Shown in pieces: positions 52,731 to 61,034 of a stretch of DNA of 64,000 nt; the stretch's first letter is position 1; every line of letters starts with the position of its first letter. A model generated the notes under the pieces. That model saw nothing but the letters and a program-made list of their open reading frames with translations. It did not search any database and had not been told where the DNA came from. The translations under genes were made by a program, and so were the position numbers. The DNA lies in contig CASEYJ010000004.1 in assembly GCA_949292175.1 (NCBI GenBank), positions 178,054 to 242,053 of the forward strand. The letters are read 5' to 3'. The stretch comes from an uncultured bacterium. GTDB taxonomy: Bacteria; Cyanobacteriota; Vampirovibrionia; Gastranaerophilales; Gastranaerophilaceae.

Positions 52731-53364
52731 TATGCTAAAAACATTCCAAGAATGTGAAAAAAAATATGAGCTGAGATACATCAAAAAAATCAATGTACCT
52801 CAACCATCCGCAATTTTTGAAAAGGGTAAAAAAATTCACGCACTAGCGCACTATTACCTAAGGGGAGATTTCATAGATAAATTTCTTCCGCAACTCACCT
52901 CAGAAGAATCTCAGTTGTGGCAAAAACTAATAAACAATGAATACTTTCAAAAAAAATATGTAAATTCTGAATATAATTTAACCGCACGAATTAATAACTA
53001 TTGGGTCGGAGGACGTCTTGATGCTTTTATGCGAACCGACAATGACTATTACATATTAGATTACAAAACAGGTGCAATTCCGCAAAATCCTCAAACAGAT
53101 TTCCAAACAATCATATACCTGACCTGTGCCGACAAAATTCTTCAAAAAGGCTGGGGGAATAATTACAAACTAAATTTTGTTTACATAGATCTTAAGAATA
53201 ATAAAAATCACCTTATAGAATACACAGAAAATAACAAAGAAGAATATGAAACCCTAATCACAACAACTTGTCAAAAAATTACAACGGCTCAAACCTTCAA
53301 AAAAAGTCCAAACCGTTGTAAATTCTGTGAATATAACAAGCTATGTAATATTAGTAACCCATAA
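52711..53364 (+). CDS. RecB/Cas4-like PD-(D/E)XK nuclease
   Basis: 217 residues. Opens FSPNMLKTFQECEKKYELRY, the typical RecB-nuclease start. The core is VGGRLDAFMRTDNDYYILDYKTG, with the Asp and the D-Y-K catalytic triad, then TIIYLTCADKIL. The C-terminus has CKFCEYNKLCN, which with Cys19 or so could hold the 4Fe-4S cluster known in AddB and Cas4. The overlap with the helicase gene implies a joint complex. There are no cas genes here, so a repair role is favoured over CRISPR. Its end overlaps the convergent zinc-ribbon gene by 14 bases. Confidence 0.88.
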   Translation: MEIFSPNMLKTFQECEKKYELRYIKKINVPQPSAIFEKGKKIHALAHYYLRGDFIDKFLPQLTSEESQLWQKLINNEYFQKKYVNSEYNLTARINNYWVGGRLDAFMRTDNDYYILDYKTGAIPQNPQTDFQTIIYLTCADKILQKGWGNNYKLNFVYIDLKNNKNHLIEYTENNKEEYETLITTTCQKITTAQTFKKSPNRCKFCEYNKLCNISNP

Positions 53365-53872
53365 GCTTCATAACAATTTTCTTTAAAGGAGAAAGCTTTT
53401 CCATATCTCTCTCAATACTACCTTCAGCAATACCTACTTGAGAATAAAGATATTGCATATCAGCCGCCGCTTTTTCCTTATTAGTTATAGCCTGCTTATG
53501 TTTAAATCTTTCCAATTCGCCATGGTCAAGGAATTTTCCACCGCACTGATAGCATTCATCAACGACAACAAAATCATTCTGCTGCATATCATCACTATTA
53601 GTTTTATTCTTAACCATCTTAGAACCACAAGCCGGACAAACCCTTTCCACTGCCTCATCAACTTCAGCAAAAGTCTTACCATCTAAAGCAGCAACAAGTT
53701 CATCAACTTGATCAGCATTATCATTAACAATTTTCAATTCTCTATTATCAAAAAAGATGCCACCACAACCATCTGCACAGACATCGACATTTAAATTAAG
53801 TCCTGAAAGCCATACTTTTTTCATTTCTTTTCCACAAGCAGGACAAAATATAGTTTCTTTAGTATCGGTCAT
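53351..53872 (-). CDS. double zinc-ribbon (zf-TFIIB type) protein
   Basis: 173 residues with two TFIIB-like zinc ribbons. First: CPACGKEMKKVWLSGLN then VDVCADGCGGIFFDNREL. Second: CPACGSKMVKNKTNSDD then VDECYQCGGKFLDHGELERF. Each has the CxxC...CxxCGG(I/K)(F/W)xDxxEL signature of this prokaryotic family. The C-terminus is helical and basic. The start at 53872 is preferred to ATG 53884 since GGAGG lies five bases before it. Function in the family is not defined; nucleic acid or protein binding is likely. Confidence 0.88.
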   Translation of the reverse strand: MTDTKETIFCPACGKEMKKVWLSGLNLNVDVCADGCGGIFFDNRELKIVNDNADQVDELVAALDGKTFAEVDEAVERVCPACGSKMVKNKTNSDDMQQNDFVVVDECYQCGGKFLDHGELERFKHKQAITNKEKAAADMQYLYSQVGIAEGSIERDMEKLSPLKKIVMKLMGY

Positions 53873-53925
53873 AAAACCCTCCATTCTTAATGCGAGAATT
53901 TTAACATATCTTCACAATACTGTCA

Positions 53926-53955
53926 ATAAAAAGCCGGACTTAAATCCGTCCGGCT
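53926..53955 (-). terminator. intrinsic terminator after the pseudopeptidase gene
   Basis: AGCCGGAC and GTCCGGCT form an 8-bp GC-rich stem; on the minus strand it is followed by TTTTTA. Confidence 0.85.
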
Positions 53956-53974
53956 CAAATATATCTTATAAATT

Positions 53975-54805
53975 TTATTGATTTTCAGGTTCTGTAATTG
54001 ACTTTAGCAATTCATAAGAAACATTCCAGCTGGAAAGTCCGCCAGTTGCCTTATATTTTGCAAGCTGCTTAGTTCTTTCTGACTTCAATTTTGCCTGTTC
54101 TTTATTAAACTTAGCAAGTTTTTTCTTATCAGCATTTCTTTCACTTACAATTGGATTTGCATAAGCCAAAAATGCTCTATATTCATTACAACCATAACCT
54201 GCTTTTACCTTACTAGGAAAATTGTAAGTCAAATAGTCGTAAATATACATTGCTCTCTCACTGTTTGCAGGTTTTCCTTGAAGGATTTCCCAACTGCTGC
54301 CAGGCATTTTGGTCAAAACAACAATACCTGCAAGCGGATTGTATCCGCCATTAATCATCAAGTCAATTCCCATAACATCAGCAGCTTTGTTATCAGAAGT
54401 TGAAGCTTTACTAGTTGCATAATTACTGTTCATAGCAGTAGAAATAACGTTATCAGAACTCAAATTGCTTGAAATTGCATTCTTTACAAAATTTCTTACT
54501 TTTTGTTTTCCTACATTGTCAGCAATTACGCCGCCAAGTTCATGAGCAACAACATAAGCTACTTCATGGTCATTACCTGCATAAGTTAAATCAGTAGAAC
54601 TTACTTGGATAGTATTATTAATAGTTGCAGAAGAGTTATCAGCAGCACCATTAACAACCTTAAATTTTATGGTAGATGGAAGACTATTTGCAGTAACAAT
54701 CTTTGCACCTACAACAGACACTCTGCTTGCAGCAGACCAAGTTGCAGCATTAGATGGCAATACCATGATTGCAGCCACAAATAATGACAAAATAACTTTT
54801 TTCAT
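53975..54805 (-). CDS. secreted M48-like protein with degenerate active site
   Basis: 276 residues. Signal peptide MKKVILSLFVAAIMVLPSNA. Residues 79-100, DHEVAYVVAHELGGVIADN, line up with the M48 metallopeptidase HExxH helix, but the second His is Gly (HELGG). The later motif, normally ExxAD, reads NKAADVMGIDLMINGGYNP, so the third zinc ligand Glu is Asn. The surrounding fold signature (AD...G...M...GYNP) is intact. It is therefore probably a non-catalytic binding or chaperone protein in the periplasm. The C-terminus is Lys-rich and helical. It follows the glycosyltransferase by 25 bases; AAAGGAG precedes ATG. Confidence 0.82.
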   Translation of the reverse strand: MKKVILSLFVAAIMVLPSNAATWSAASRVSVVGAKIVTANSLPSTIKFKVVNGAADNSSATINNTIQVSSTDLTYAGNDHEVAYVVAHELGGVIADNVGKQKVRNFVKNAISSNLSSDNVISTAMNSNYATSKASTSDNKAADVMGIDLMINGGYNPLAGIVVLTKMPGSSWEILQGKPANSERAMYIYDYLTYNFPSKVKAGYGCNEYRAFLAYANPIVSERNADKKKLAKFNKEQAKLKSERTKQLAKYKATGGLSSWNVSYELLKSITEPENQ

Positions 54806-54830
54806 CTTTTTCTCCTTTCACAAACACTTA

Positions 54831-55520
54831 TTAATCTGTAAATCTAAATCTTATCAATGCAAAAATTGCGTGAAACCCATCTTTCCAAGTAATTTTCTTT
54901 CCTTCAGAAAATTCCCTTCCATAGTAAGACACAGGAAGTTCATACAACCTTGCACCACGCTTAAGGACTTTTGCAGTAATCTCAGGTTCAAAATCAAATC
55001 TATTAGACTTAATTTCAATACCTTTAATAAAATCAGCTCTAAAAGCTTTATAACAAGTTTCCATATCAGTTAATGTTGATCCATAAAGGACATTTGTTAA
55101 CAATGACAAGAACTTATTACCCAATAGGTGAGTAAACATAAAAGATCTTGAAGGTTTGCCACCAGCCAATCTTGTTCCGTAACAGACATCAGCTTTTCCA
55201 TCTAAAATAAGCTTAATGAGCGGTGCATAATCCACAGGATCATACTCCAAATCAGCATCCTGAATAACAATTATGTCACCAGTAGCTTCTTTGAAACCCG
55301 TTCTAAGAGCTGCACCTTTTCCTTGGTTATGATCATGATAGAAAATCTTGTGATTCTGAAATTTACTATACAATTCCTTAGTTCCATCAGTAGAACAATC
55401 ATCAATCAAGATAATCTCTTTTTCTAAACCACAAAAATCAGTTTCCTCAACTTTCTTAACCATTATTTCCAAAGTTGAGACCTCATTATATACAGGAATT
55501 AATATCGAAATCTTTTTCAT
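54831..55520 (-). CDS. family 2 glycosyltransferase (DPM1/polyprenyl-phosphate type)
   Basis: 229 residues of the GT-A fold, closest to dolichyl/polyprenyl-phosphate sugar transferases. ISILIPVYNEVSTLE binds the nucleotide, IILIDDCSTDGTKEL follows, the acidic metal motif is IVIQDADLEYDP, and TDMETCYKAFRADFI is the acceptor-side signature. No C-terminal membrane span is present, unlike longer relatives. It likely loads a lipid carrier with a sugar for envelope glycans. It is the first gene of a two-gene run with the M48-like protein. Confidence 0.9.
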   Translation of the reverse strand: MKKISILIPVYNEVSTLEIMVKKVEETDFCGLEKEIILIDDCSTDGTKELYSKFQNHKIFYHDHNQGKGAALRTGFKEATGDIIVIQDADLEYDPVDYAPLIKLILDGKADVCYGTRLAGGKPSRSFMFTHLLGNKFLSLLTNVLYGSTLTDMETCYKAFRADFIKGIEIKSNRFDFEPEITAKVLKRGARLYELPVSYYGREFSEGKKITWKDGFHAIFALIRFRFTD

Positions 55521-55552
55521 TTATGCCCTCTTACTCCATAAACAATTTTTTT

Positions 55553-55581
55553 TTGTATTATTCGTAAAAATATTGTATAAT
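55553..55581 (+). promoter_or_regulatory. promoter of the GAF/HD-GYP signalling run
   Basis: TTGTAT (55553-55558), 17-base spacer, TATAAT (55576-55581). A leader of about 25 bases with AAAGGA precedes the start at 55611. Confidence 0.7.
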
Positions 55582-55610
55582 AAAAAAAGAAAGTTGTAAA
55601 AGGATTAAAA

Positions 55611-57338
55611 ATGGCGAAAACGGAATTAAGAACAGATAAAAACACACTTGAGGGGAAAGCGTTAATAAAAGCATCTTTAAGCAGTCTTGAAAATATGGAT
55701 TACAAAGAGGCCAATAAAAGCCTTACAAAGGCCCAAAAAATCTATAAAAAAACAGGCTCAAACGAATATATCTCTATTTGCCTTAGCCTTGCAGCATTAA
55801 CCAATTATTTAGAAAACAAAAAAGATTTAAGCAGCGCTTTTGCACTACTACAAGACGCAGGATATCTTGCAGACTATACAAAAAATCCTAGTGCAAAGCT
55901 ATTTAATGAATTGGCACTTGCAAATGTATATTACAGTGAAAGCAATTCAGATATGGCACTGCGCCACTATATTAATGCAAAAAATTACGGACTTATATGT
56001 GACGAATTTCAAATGTTAGGATACATCGTTACACGTATAAAACAAATCCGTAATGGCGAAAAATTTACACTTCCAACCAAAAGTGATCCGCTGATATCTC
56101 TTGTAAAAATAGGTCGCTCCATCACTGCACAAACAGATATAAATGTATTATTAAAAGTTATTGCAGAAGAAACCAAAGTAGCCATGGAAGCCGACAGATG
56201 TACGGTATTCTTACTAGACAAAAAAACAAACGAATTGTGGTCAAAAGTAGCCTTGGGAATGGATAGCCAAGAAATAAGATTTCCGGTAGATAAGGGTCTT
56301 GCCGGATATGTTGTGAGATCCGGAGAATCCATTAATATTACGGATGCTTACAATGATTCAAGGTTTAACCCTGATGTCGACAAAACAACAGGCTACAAAA
56401 CAAAAACTATTCTTTGTATGCCAATAAAAAATAATAACCAAGAAATTATTGGTGCATTTCAGGTTTTGAACAAAAAAAATGGAGTGTTTACAAAAAGTGA
56501 CGAAGACTTGTTAGTTGCAATCGGAGGCAGTGCAAGTATTGCTTTAGAAAACGCTCAGTTATTTGAACAGCAAAAAGAACTTTATAAAGAACAAAAGCTC
56601 TTGTTTGAAAGCTTTATCAACACCCTTGCAGCCTCAATCGATGCCAGAGATAAGATTACCGCAGGTCATTCTACAAGAGTAAAATTATATGCAATGCTCA
56701 TGGTAGACGCGCTTGACCTTGATGAAAAGACAAAAGAAATTATCGAAAAGGCTGCAACACTCCACGATATAGGAAAAATCGGAATAAGAGATTCAGTTCT
56801 GCAAAAAGAAGGCAAATTGACTGATGAAGAATATAAACATATTCAAGAACACGTTCAAATTACACACAACATTCTTCAGCAGATCTGTACAAACGAAGAT
56901 TTCAAACAAATAAGTGAAATAGCATGTTCGCATCACGAAAAATACGACGGGACAGGATATTACAGAAAGCTTAAGGGTGAAGAAATACCTTACGGCGGAA
57001 GAATTCTGGCAGTATCCGATGTCTTTGACGCAATTACATCAAAAAGACACTATCGTGATAAAATGCCTATCGTAAATGTTATCGATATCCTACTCAAAGG
57101 TGCCGGTTCACACTTTGACAAGAATCTTGTGGAAGTATTCTTGACAATTCCAACAGATAAAATTGTCAATGTGTTCTTAACTGAAAGTCATTTAAAATTC
57201 AAACCAAAAGACAGCAATACATTAAACAAATATAATTTACTCGATATTTACAACTTATCAACTAAAGAAAATCCAACCGAAGATGAAAAAAATATCGTTT
57301 CATTGTTTAATAATTATTATGAAGGGAAACAGGTATAA
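55611..57338 (+). CDS. GAF and HD-GYP domain protein, probable c-di-GMP phosphodiesterase
   Basis: 575 residues. The N-terminal 160 residues are helical and TPR-like. A GAF sensor domain spans about 175-320 (VLLKVIAEETKVAMEADRCT; KGLAGYVVRSGESINITDA). HD-GYP follows at about 335-500: SIDARDKITAGHSTRVKLYA, the metal pair HDIGKIGI, ACSHHEKYDGTGYYRKLKGE and GGRILAVSDVFDAITSKRHY. All ligands and the GYP-type motif are present, so cleavage of c-di-GMP is expected. It heads a run of signalling genes; its stop codon lies within the -10 box of the next gene. Confidence 0.92.
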   Translation: MAKTELRTDKNTLEGKALIKASLSSLENMDYKEANKSLTKAQKIYKKTGSNEYISICLSLAALTNYLENKKDLSSAFALLQDAGYLADYTKNPSAKLFNELALANVYYSESNSDMALRHYINAKNYGLICDEFQMLGYIVTRIKQIRNGEKFTLPTKSDPLISLVKIGRSITAQTDINVLLKVIAEETKVAMEADRCTVFLLDKKTNELWSKVALGMDSQEIRFPVDKGLAGYVVRSGESINITDAYNDSRFNPDVDKTTGYKTKTILCMPIKNNNQEIIGAFQVLNKKNGVFTKSDEDLLVAIGGSASIALENAQLFEQQKELYKEQKLLFESFINTLAASIDARDKITAGHSTRVKLYAMLMVDALDLDEKTKEIIEKAATLHDIGKIGIRDSVLQKEGKLTDEEYKHIQEHVQITHNILQQICTNEDFKQISEIACSHHEKYDGTGYYRKLKGEEIPYGGRILAVSDVFDAITSKRHYRDKMPIVNVIDILLKGAGSHFDKNLVEVFLTIPTDKIVNVFLTESHLKFKPKDSNTLNKYNLLDIYNLSTKENPTEDEKNIVSLFNNYYEGKQV

Positions 57339-57339
57339 T
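57334..57339 (+). promoter_or_regulatory. -10 box of the TPR gene
   Basis: Perfect TATAAT that includes the stop codon of the HD-GYP gene. ATG 57347 follows after seven bases with no Shine-Dalgarno, so an internal leaderless start is suggested. Confidence 0.5.
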
Positions 57340-57346
57340 TTTTTAT

Positions 57347-58882
57347 ATGAAAATTAAACACGCAATTATATATATAAGCTTTATAAGTGCTTTCTGTTGT
57401 CAGACAGCAAATGCTTCTATGCTTGATTATATAAGTCCGGTAGATCCTGCAAAAACCCCATTAATAAATAACACCGAAGATGTACTTATACCTAAAAAAG
57501 CTAAGTTAACTCAAAATGATACGCATAATCATTTCGCTATTGCGATGCAAAGATTTATCCAATGTAACGTAAAATCAGCTTACATGGACTTCAAAATTTT
57601 AATAGAAACAACCGTTCCAAATGATTATGCATACTTGCGTATGGCTGATGAGATGGCTGAAATCGGATTTTTCAGCTTAAGCGAAAATGCTATGAAAAAA
57701 GCCTCAGACCCGGATATTTCATACATTCAATCTGAAGACATTAAGAAATTTTATTTTCCTAAAAATATGTTAAAAGCAAATGATGAAATTTATCTTGCGG
57801 AGGTATATTCAAATATCATATACAATGCCCAAAGCAAAGAAGCTACAAGTGAACTTATCAAAAATAAAAGCTTACTTGAAAAATCTGACTATGCAAATTA
57901 TCTTGCAGCTTTAGGACTATTGAAAAATGGTGATTTAAAAAATGCGGAAATATACATTAATAATGCACTGAAAGAAAATCCGCAAAATCTTAACTATCAA
58001 AAACTTAGAATAGAAATAATATTGCAAAGCAGCAAACCTCAAAATGCAATAAAATTACTTGCAGATTTAAAAAGCAATAAAGTTTATACGGAAGAATTCA
58101 TAAAGAAGATTAATGAACTAGAGCAATATACACTCTATAAAACAGAAAAAAATGAAACTTTGAAAAAATACCACTTAGGTTATTACTATTTTTGGCAGGA
58201 TGAATACGCAAAAGCTGCCCGCACACTCCAAGGAGCAATAACCTCTAAAAAGAGTACAAACAAAGATGTTTACGCCCTGCTATCAGAAGTATATTTTATG
58301 CAAAAAGAATATGAAAAAGCTGAAAATTTTGCTGAAAAATCTCTTCAACTTAACAGCAAAAACAAACAAGCCTCTATGGTTATGGGCAAATTAAAATACC
58401 AAAACAAAGAATACAAAGAAGCAATAAAGTATTTTAAAAATGCAGAGTCAAAAAGTGACGCAAACGCTTCAGCTTGGCTTGCAATGAGCTATTCTATGCT
58501 TGGCGAAAAAGATAAAGCAAAGCAGATTAACACAAAAATACTAAAAGACCACTCAGACTGTGCATTGGCTTATTACAATGTTGCACTTCAGGACAAAAGC
58601 AGAGAACTTGAGTATATGAAAAAAGCAGTAGCACTTAACCTTGCATTCATAGATGGTTGGGCGGGCTTAATTCAAAATGCACTAAACAAGAGTAATCTTG
58701 AGAAAGCCTCTAAGTATTTAGCAATTGTTAAATATATTGACGAAAATGATTTTAGATATTATTATTATCAAGGATTGATATATAAGGCAAAGGGATTAAA
58801 TCAGGATGCAAACGTATATTTCAGAAAAAGCCTGACAGCAAATCCTGACAACGAGCTTGTTAAAAAGGAACTTGGAATATGA
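57347..58882 (+). CDS. secreted TPR-repeat protein
   Basis: 511 residues. Signal-like N-terminus (KHAIIYISFISAFCCQTANA). Then repeated TPR helices, for example LKNGDLKNAEIYINNALKEN, YFWQDEYAKAARTLQGAI, VYFMQKEYEKAENFAEKSLQ, KLKYQNKEYKEAIKYFKNA and YKAKGLNQDANVYFRKSLTA. It is probably a periplasmic scaffold for protein-protein contacts. The end overlaps the next regulator gene by four bases (ATGA), so it is coupled to it. Confidence 0.85.
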   Translation: MKIKHAIIYISFISAFCCQTANASMLDYISPVDPAKTPLINNTEDVLIPKKAKLTQNDTHNHFAIAMQRFIQCNVKSAYMDFKILIETTVPNDYAYLRMADEMAEIGFFSLSENAMKKASDPDISYIQSEDIKKFYFPKNMLKANDEIYLAEVYSNIIYNAQSKEATSELIKNKSLLEKSDYANYLAALGLLKNGDLKNAEIYINNALKENPQNLNYQKLRIEIILQSSKPQNAIKLLADLKSNKVYTEEFIKKINELEQYTLYKTEKNETLKKYHLGYYYFWQDEYAKAARTLQGAITSKKSTNKDVYALLSEVYFMQKEYEKAENFAEKSLQLNSKNKQASMVMGKLKYQNKEYKEAIKYFKNAESKSDANASAWLAMSYSMLGEKDKAKQINTKILKDHSDCALAYYNVALQDKSRELEYMKKAVALNLAFIDGWAGLIQNALNKSNLEKASKYLAIVKYIDENDFRYYYYQGLIYKAKGLNQDANVYFRKSLTANPDNELVKKELGI

Positions 58883-59526
58883 AGAAAAACATTCTGATAG
58901 TTGAAGATCACGAACTTACAAGATTCGGCCTAAAAACAGCATTTGAAGGAGTCGAATTTGTAGGAACACTGTATGAAGCAGATTCGGCGGAAACTGCACT
59001 TGAAATATTTAATAACAATCCAATAGATATAGTTATTATGGATTTAGGATTACCGTTGATGAACGGTATTGAAGCCACTAAACAGATACGCTCGGCAAAT
59101 AAGGACACAAAAATTATTATCCTAACATCACACAATGATGAAAAAGAAGTTTTGAATAGCCTAAGAGCCGGAGCAAATGCTTATTGCTCAAAAGAAATCA
59201 ATCCACAACGCCTAATCCAAGTTGTACAATCAGTAGCAGACGGTGCTGCGTGGTTTGACCCAAGCATTGCACATATCGTATTAAAAGCAACGACAATTTC
59301 ACCGGTAATTGACTCTGAAAATAACAGTAAAAAATATGATTTGACAGCTAGAGAATCTCAAATCCTAAAACTTATGACTGAAGGATACAGCAATATGGAA
59401 ATTGCACAAATTTTAGTCATAAGCATTAATACAACAAAAGCACACGTTGCAAATATACTTCAAAAATTAGAAGTTGATGATAGACTTCAAGCAGCCTTGA
59501 AAGCTTTGAAATACAACATTGTATAA
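58879..59526 (+). CDS. NarL/LuxR-type response regulator
   Basis: 215 residues. Receiver domain: NILIVEDHELTRFGLK with the acidic pocket, phospho-acceptor Asp55 in IVIMDLGLPLMNG, Thr/Ser in IIILTSHND, Lys105 in YCSKE. The C-terminal LuxR-type HTH is LTARESQILKLMTEGYSN then INTTKAHVANILQKL. All phosphorylation residues are present. No histidine kinase is encoded nearby, so its partner lies elsewhere. Coupled to the TPR gene by overlap and followed after 11 bases by a second regulator. Confidence 0.93.
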   Translation: MKKNILIVEDHELTRFGLKTAFEGVEFVGTLYEADSAETALEIFNNNPIDIVIMDLGLPLMNGIEATKQIRSANKDTKIIILTSHNDEKEVLNSLRAGANAYCSKEINPQRLIQVVQSVADGAAWFDPSIAHIVLKATTISPVIDSENNSKKYDLTARESQILKLMTEGYSNMEIAQILVISINTTKAHVANILQKLEVDDRLQAALKALKYNIV

Positions 59527-59537
59527 AGGGTTCGTTT

Positions 59538-60158
59538 ATGCCGGAAGCTAGTATTCTTATTGTAGATGACAACCCAAAATATTTAAAAGATGCGCTACCA
59601 TTCTATGGTTATAAGGTAACGGTTGCGAATAATGGTGAAGAAGCTTTAGGCATACTACAAAACAGAACTTTCGATTTAATATTGCTTGATGTAATGATGC
59701 CCAAAATGGATGGTTGGGAAACTTTACAAAACATTCGAAAAAATGACAAAACTAAATATGTTCCTGTTATAATGTTAACGGCAGTAAACGAAGATCAAAA
59801 AATGATTTCCGGATTAAAAATCGGAGCTGATGATTATATTGTAAAACCGTTTATATTGCCAAACTTGCTTGCAAGAATGGAAGCCTTGCTAAGAAGAACA
59901 AGCTGGCAGCAACCAGCTAAAAAAGATAACAATATACAAGAAAACTCCGAAACTTCAAATAAAAAACTCCTCACAGCAAGAGAAAAAGAAGTTCTAAAAT
60001 TAGTTACGCAAGGTGCAAATAACAAAGAAATTGCAGAAAAGCTTGTTCTAAGAGAAGTTACGGTAAAAACGCATCTCAATAGTATATTCAAAAAGTTAAA
60101 AGTTACAAATAGAACACAGGCAGTATTGCTTGCTCTAAAAACAGATTTAATAAGCTAA
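59538..60158 (+). CDS. response regulator with LuxR-type HTH
   Basis: 206 residues. Receiver: SILIVDDNPKYLKDALPFYG, Asp51 in LILLDVMMPKMDGWETL, VIMLTAVNED, Lys103 in YIVKPFILPNLLARM, like the OmpR/PleD receiver type. A charged linker (about 125-140) follows, then a LuxR HTH: LTAREKEVLKLVTQGANNKE and VTVKTHLNSIFKKLKVTNRT. The OmpR-like receiver joined to a LuxR HTH is seen often in cyanobacteria. The target is unknown. Confidence 0.92.
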   Translation: MPEASILIVDDNPKYLKDALPFYGYKVTVANNGEEALGILQNRTFDLILLDVMMPKMDGWETLQNIRKNDKTKYVPVIMLTAVNEDQKMISGLKIGADDYIVKPFILPNLLARMEALLRRTSWQQPAKKDNNIQENSETSNKKLLTAREKEVLKLVTQGANNKEIAEKLVLREVTVKTHLNSIFKKLKVTNRTQAVLLALKTDLIS

Positions 60159-60182
60159 ATTTTGACAAGGAGAAATACAAAT

Positions 60183-60716
60183 ATGATAGATTATACAAAA
60201 GAAGAATTAGTTGAAATATTAAATAAACACCCTGAAAAATTCAATGAATGGAAACTTGAACAAGAAGAAGTAGATTTAAGCGAAGTGGATTTTTCCGGAA
60301 TGAATTTTAATGAAATTGATTTTTCCAATGTTGACCTTAACTCAAGTTCATTTGCAGATTGCAACATTTCGCTTGTTAACTTTACAGGTTCAGATTTAAC
60401 ATCAGTAGATTTCACAAGAGCAAAAATAATTGAAAGTGACTTCACTGAATCATTACTTAACGGAGCTGATTGCAGCTATGCAGAAATGACTTACTGTAAT
60501 TTTACAGATGCAGATCTTGCAGGATGTATTTTTTCTGAAACAAATTTGAGCAATTCAGACTTAACCGGTTCATTCAACATCAATGCTTGCCGTTTTGATG
60601 ATGAAACAATTTGGCCGGATCCTGATTTAATGCCTGATGATTTTGATGCAGTATATAAAGATGACCTTTCAGCGATGAAAGATGAAGATGATGAAGTGCA
60701 GAGTAGCGATTACTAA
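60183..60716 (+). CDS. pentapeptide-repeat protein
   Basis: 177 residues. After a helical start (YTKEELVEILNKHPEKFNEW) come about 18 pentapeptide-like units with Leu/Phe centres (VDFSGMNFNEIDFSNVDL; ADLAGCIFSETNLSNSDL) that should fold as a right-handed quadrilateral helix. The C-terminus is very acidic (DEDDEVQSSD). ATG 60183 is chosen because AAGGAG lies nine bases before it; a seven-codon longer frame has no site. Some pentapeptide proteins mimic DNA and bind gyrase; nothing here proves that. Last gene of the signalling run. Confidence 0.9.
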   Translation: MIDYTKEELVEILNKHPEKFNEWKLEQEEVDLSEVDFSGMNFNEIDFSNVDLNSSSFADCNISLVNFTGSDLTSVDFTRAKIIESDFTESLLNGADCSYAEMTYCNFTDADLAGCIFSETNLSNSDLTGSFNINACRFDDETIWPDPDLMPDDFDAVYKDDLSAMKDEDDEVQSSDY

Positions 60717-60747
60717 TTAAAATTTAAAAAGAGAAATACTTATAATA

Positions 60748-60780
60748 CAAAAAAGGAAACGCTTATGCGTTTCCTTTTTT
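60748..60780. terminator. bidirectional intrinsic terminator
   Basis: AAAAAAGGAAACGC and GCGTTTCCTTTTTT form a 14-bp stem with a 4-base loop. It ends the signalling run and the convergent small gene, whose last codons lie inside it. Confidence 0.88.
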
Positions 60781-61011
60781 ACAGAATATTGTAGATTTTT
60801 TCTTATTATCGTGGGGTAACTGTTCATTATTTATATTTGAAATACTATCCGCTTTCGCAGAAGCTGTAAATGTATCGAATTTCGGAGAATTTTCTAATTT
60901 ATTTTGTGATATTTCGTCCATTCTCTTCACTCTAGAAATCTCGCCTGGAACACTTTTTTCTTTTGCACAAAAGCCCAGAGAGATACCTGCCGGCACTAAC
61001 CTGTTAATCAT
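60763..61011 (-). CDS. small hypothetical protein
   Basis: 82 residues, basic and polar (MINRLVPAGISLGFCAKEKS ... KKKSTIFCKKGNA), no family recognised. GGGGGAAGAG directly precedes ATG 61011, the best point in its favour. The start is 23 bases after the stop of the flavodiiron gene on the same strand, and the C-terminal codons form part of the terminator stem. Gene status is uncertain. Confidence 0.5.
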   Translation of the reverse strand: MINRLVPAGISLGFCAKEKSVPGEISRVKRMDEISQNKLENSPKFDTFTASAKADSISNINNEQLPHDNKKKSTIFCKKGNA

Positions 61012-61034
61012 CTCTTCCCCCTATTCCACAATTT

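Noticed and set aside
52711..53364. Cas4 of a CRISPR system
   Set aside because: No repeats or other cas genes in the window; it overlaps a recombination-type helicase gene, so an AddB-like role fits better.
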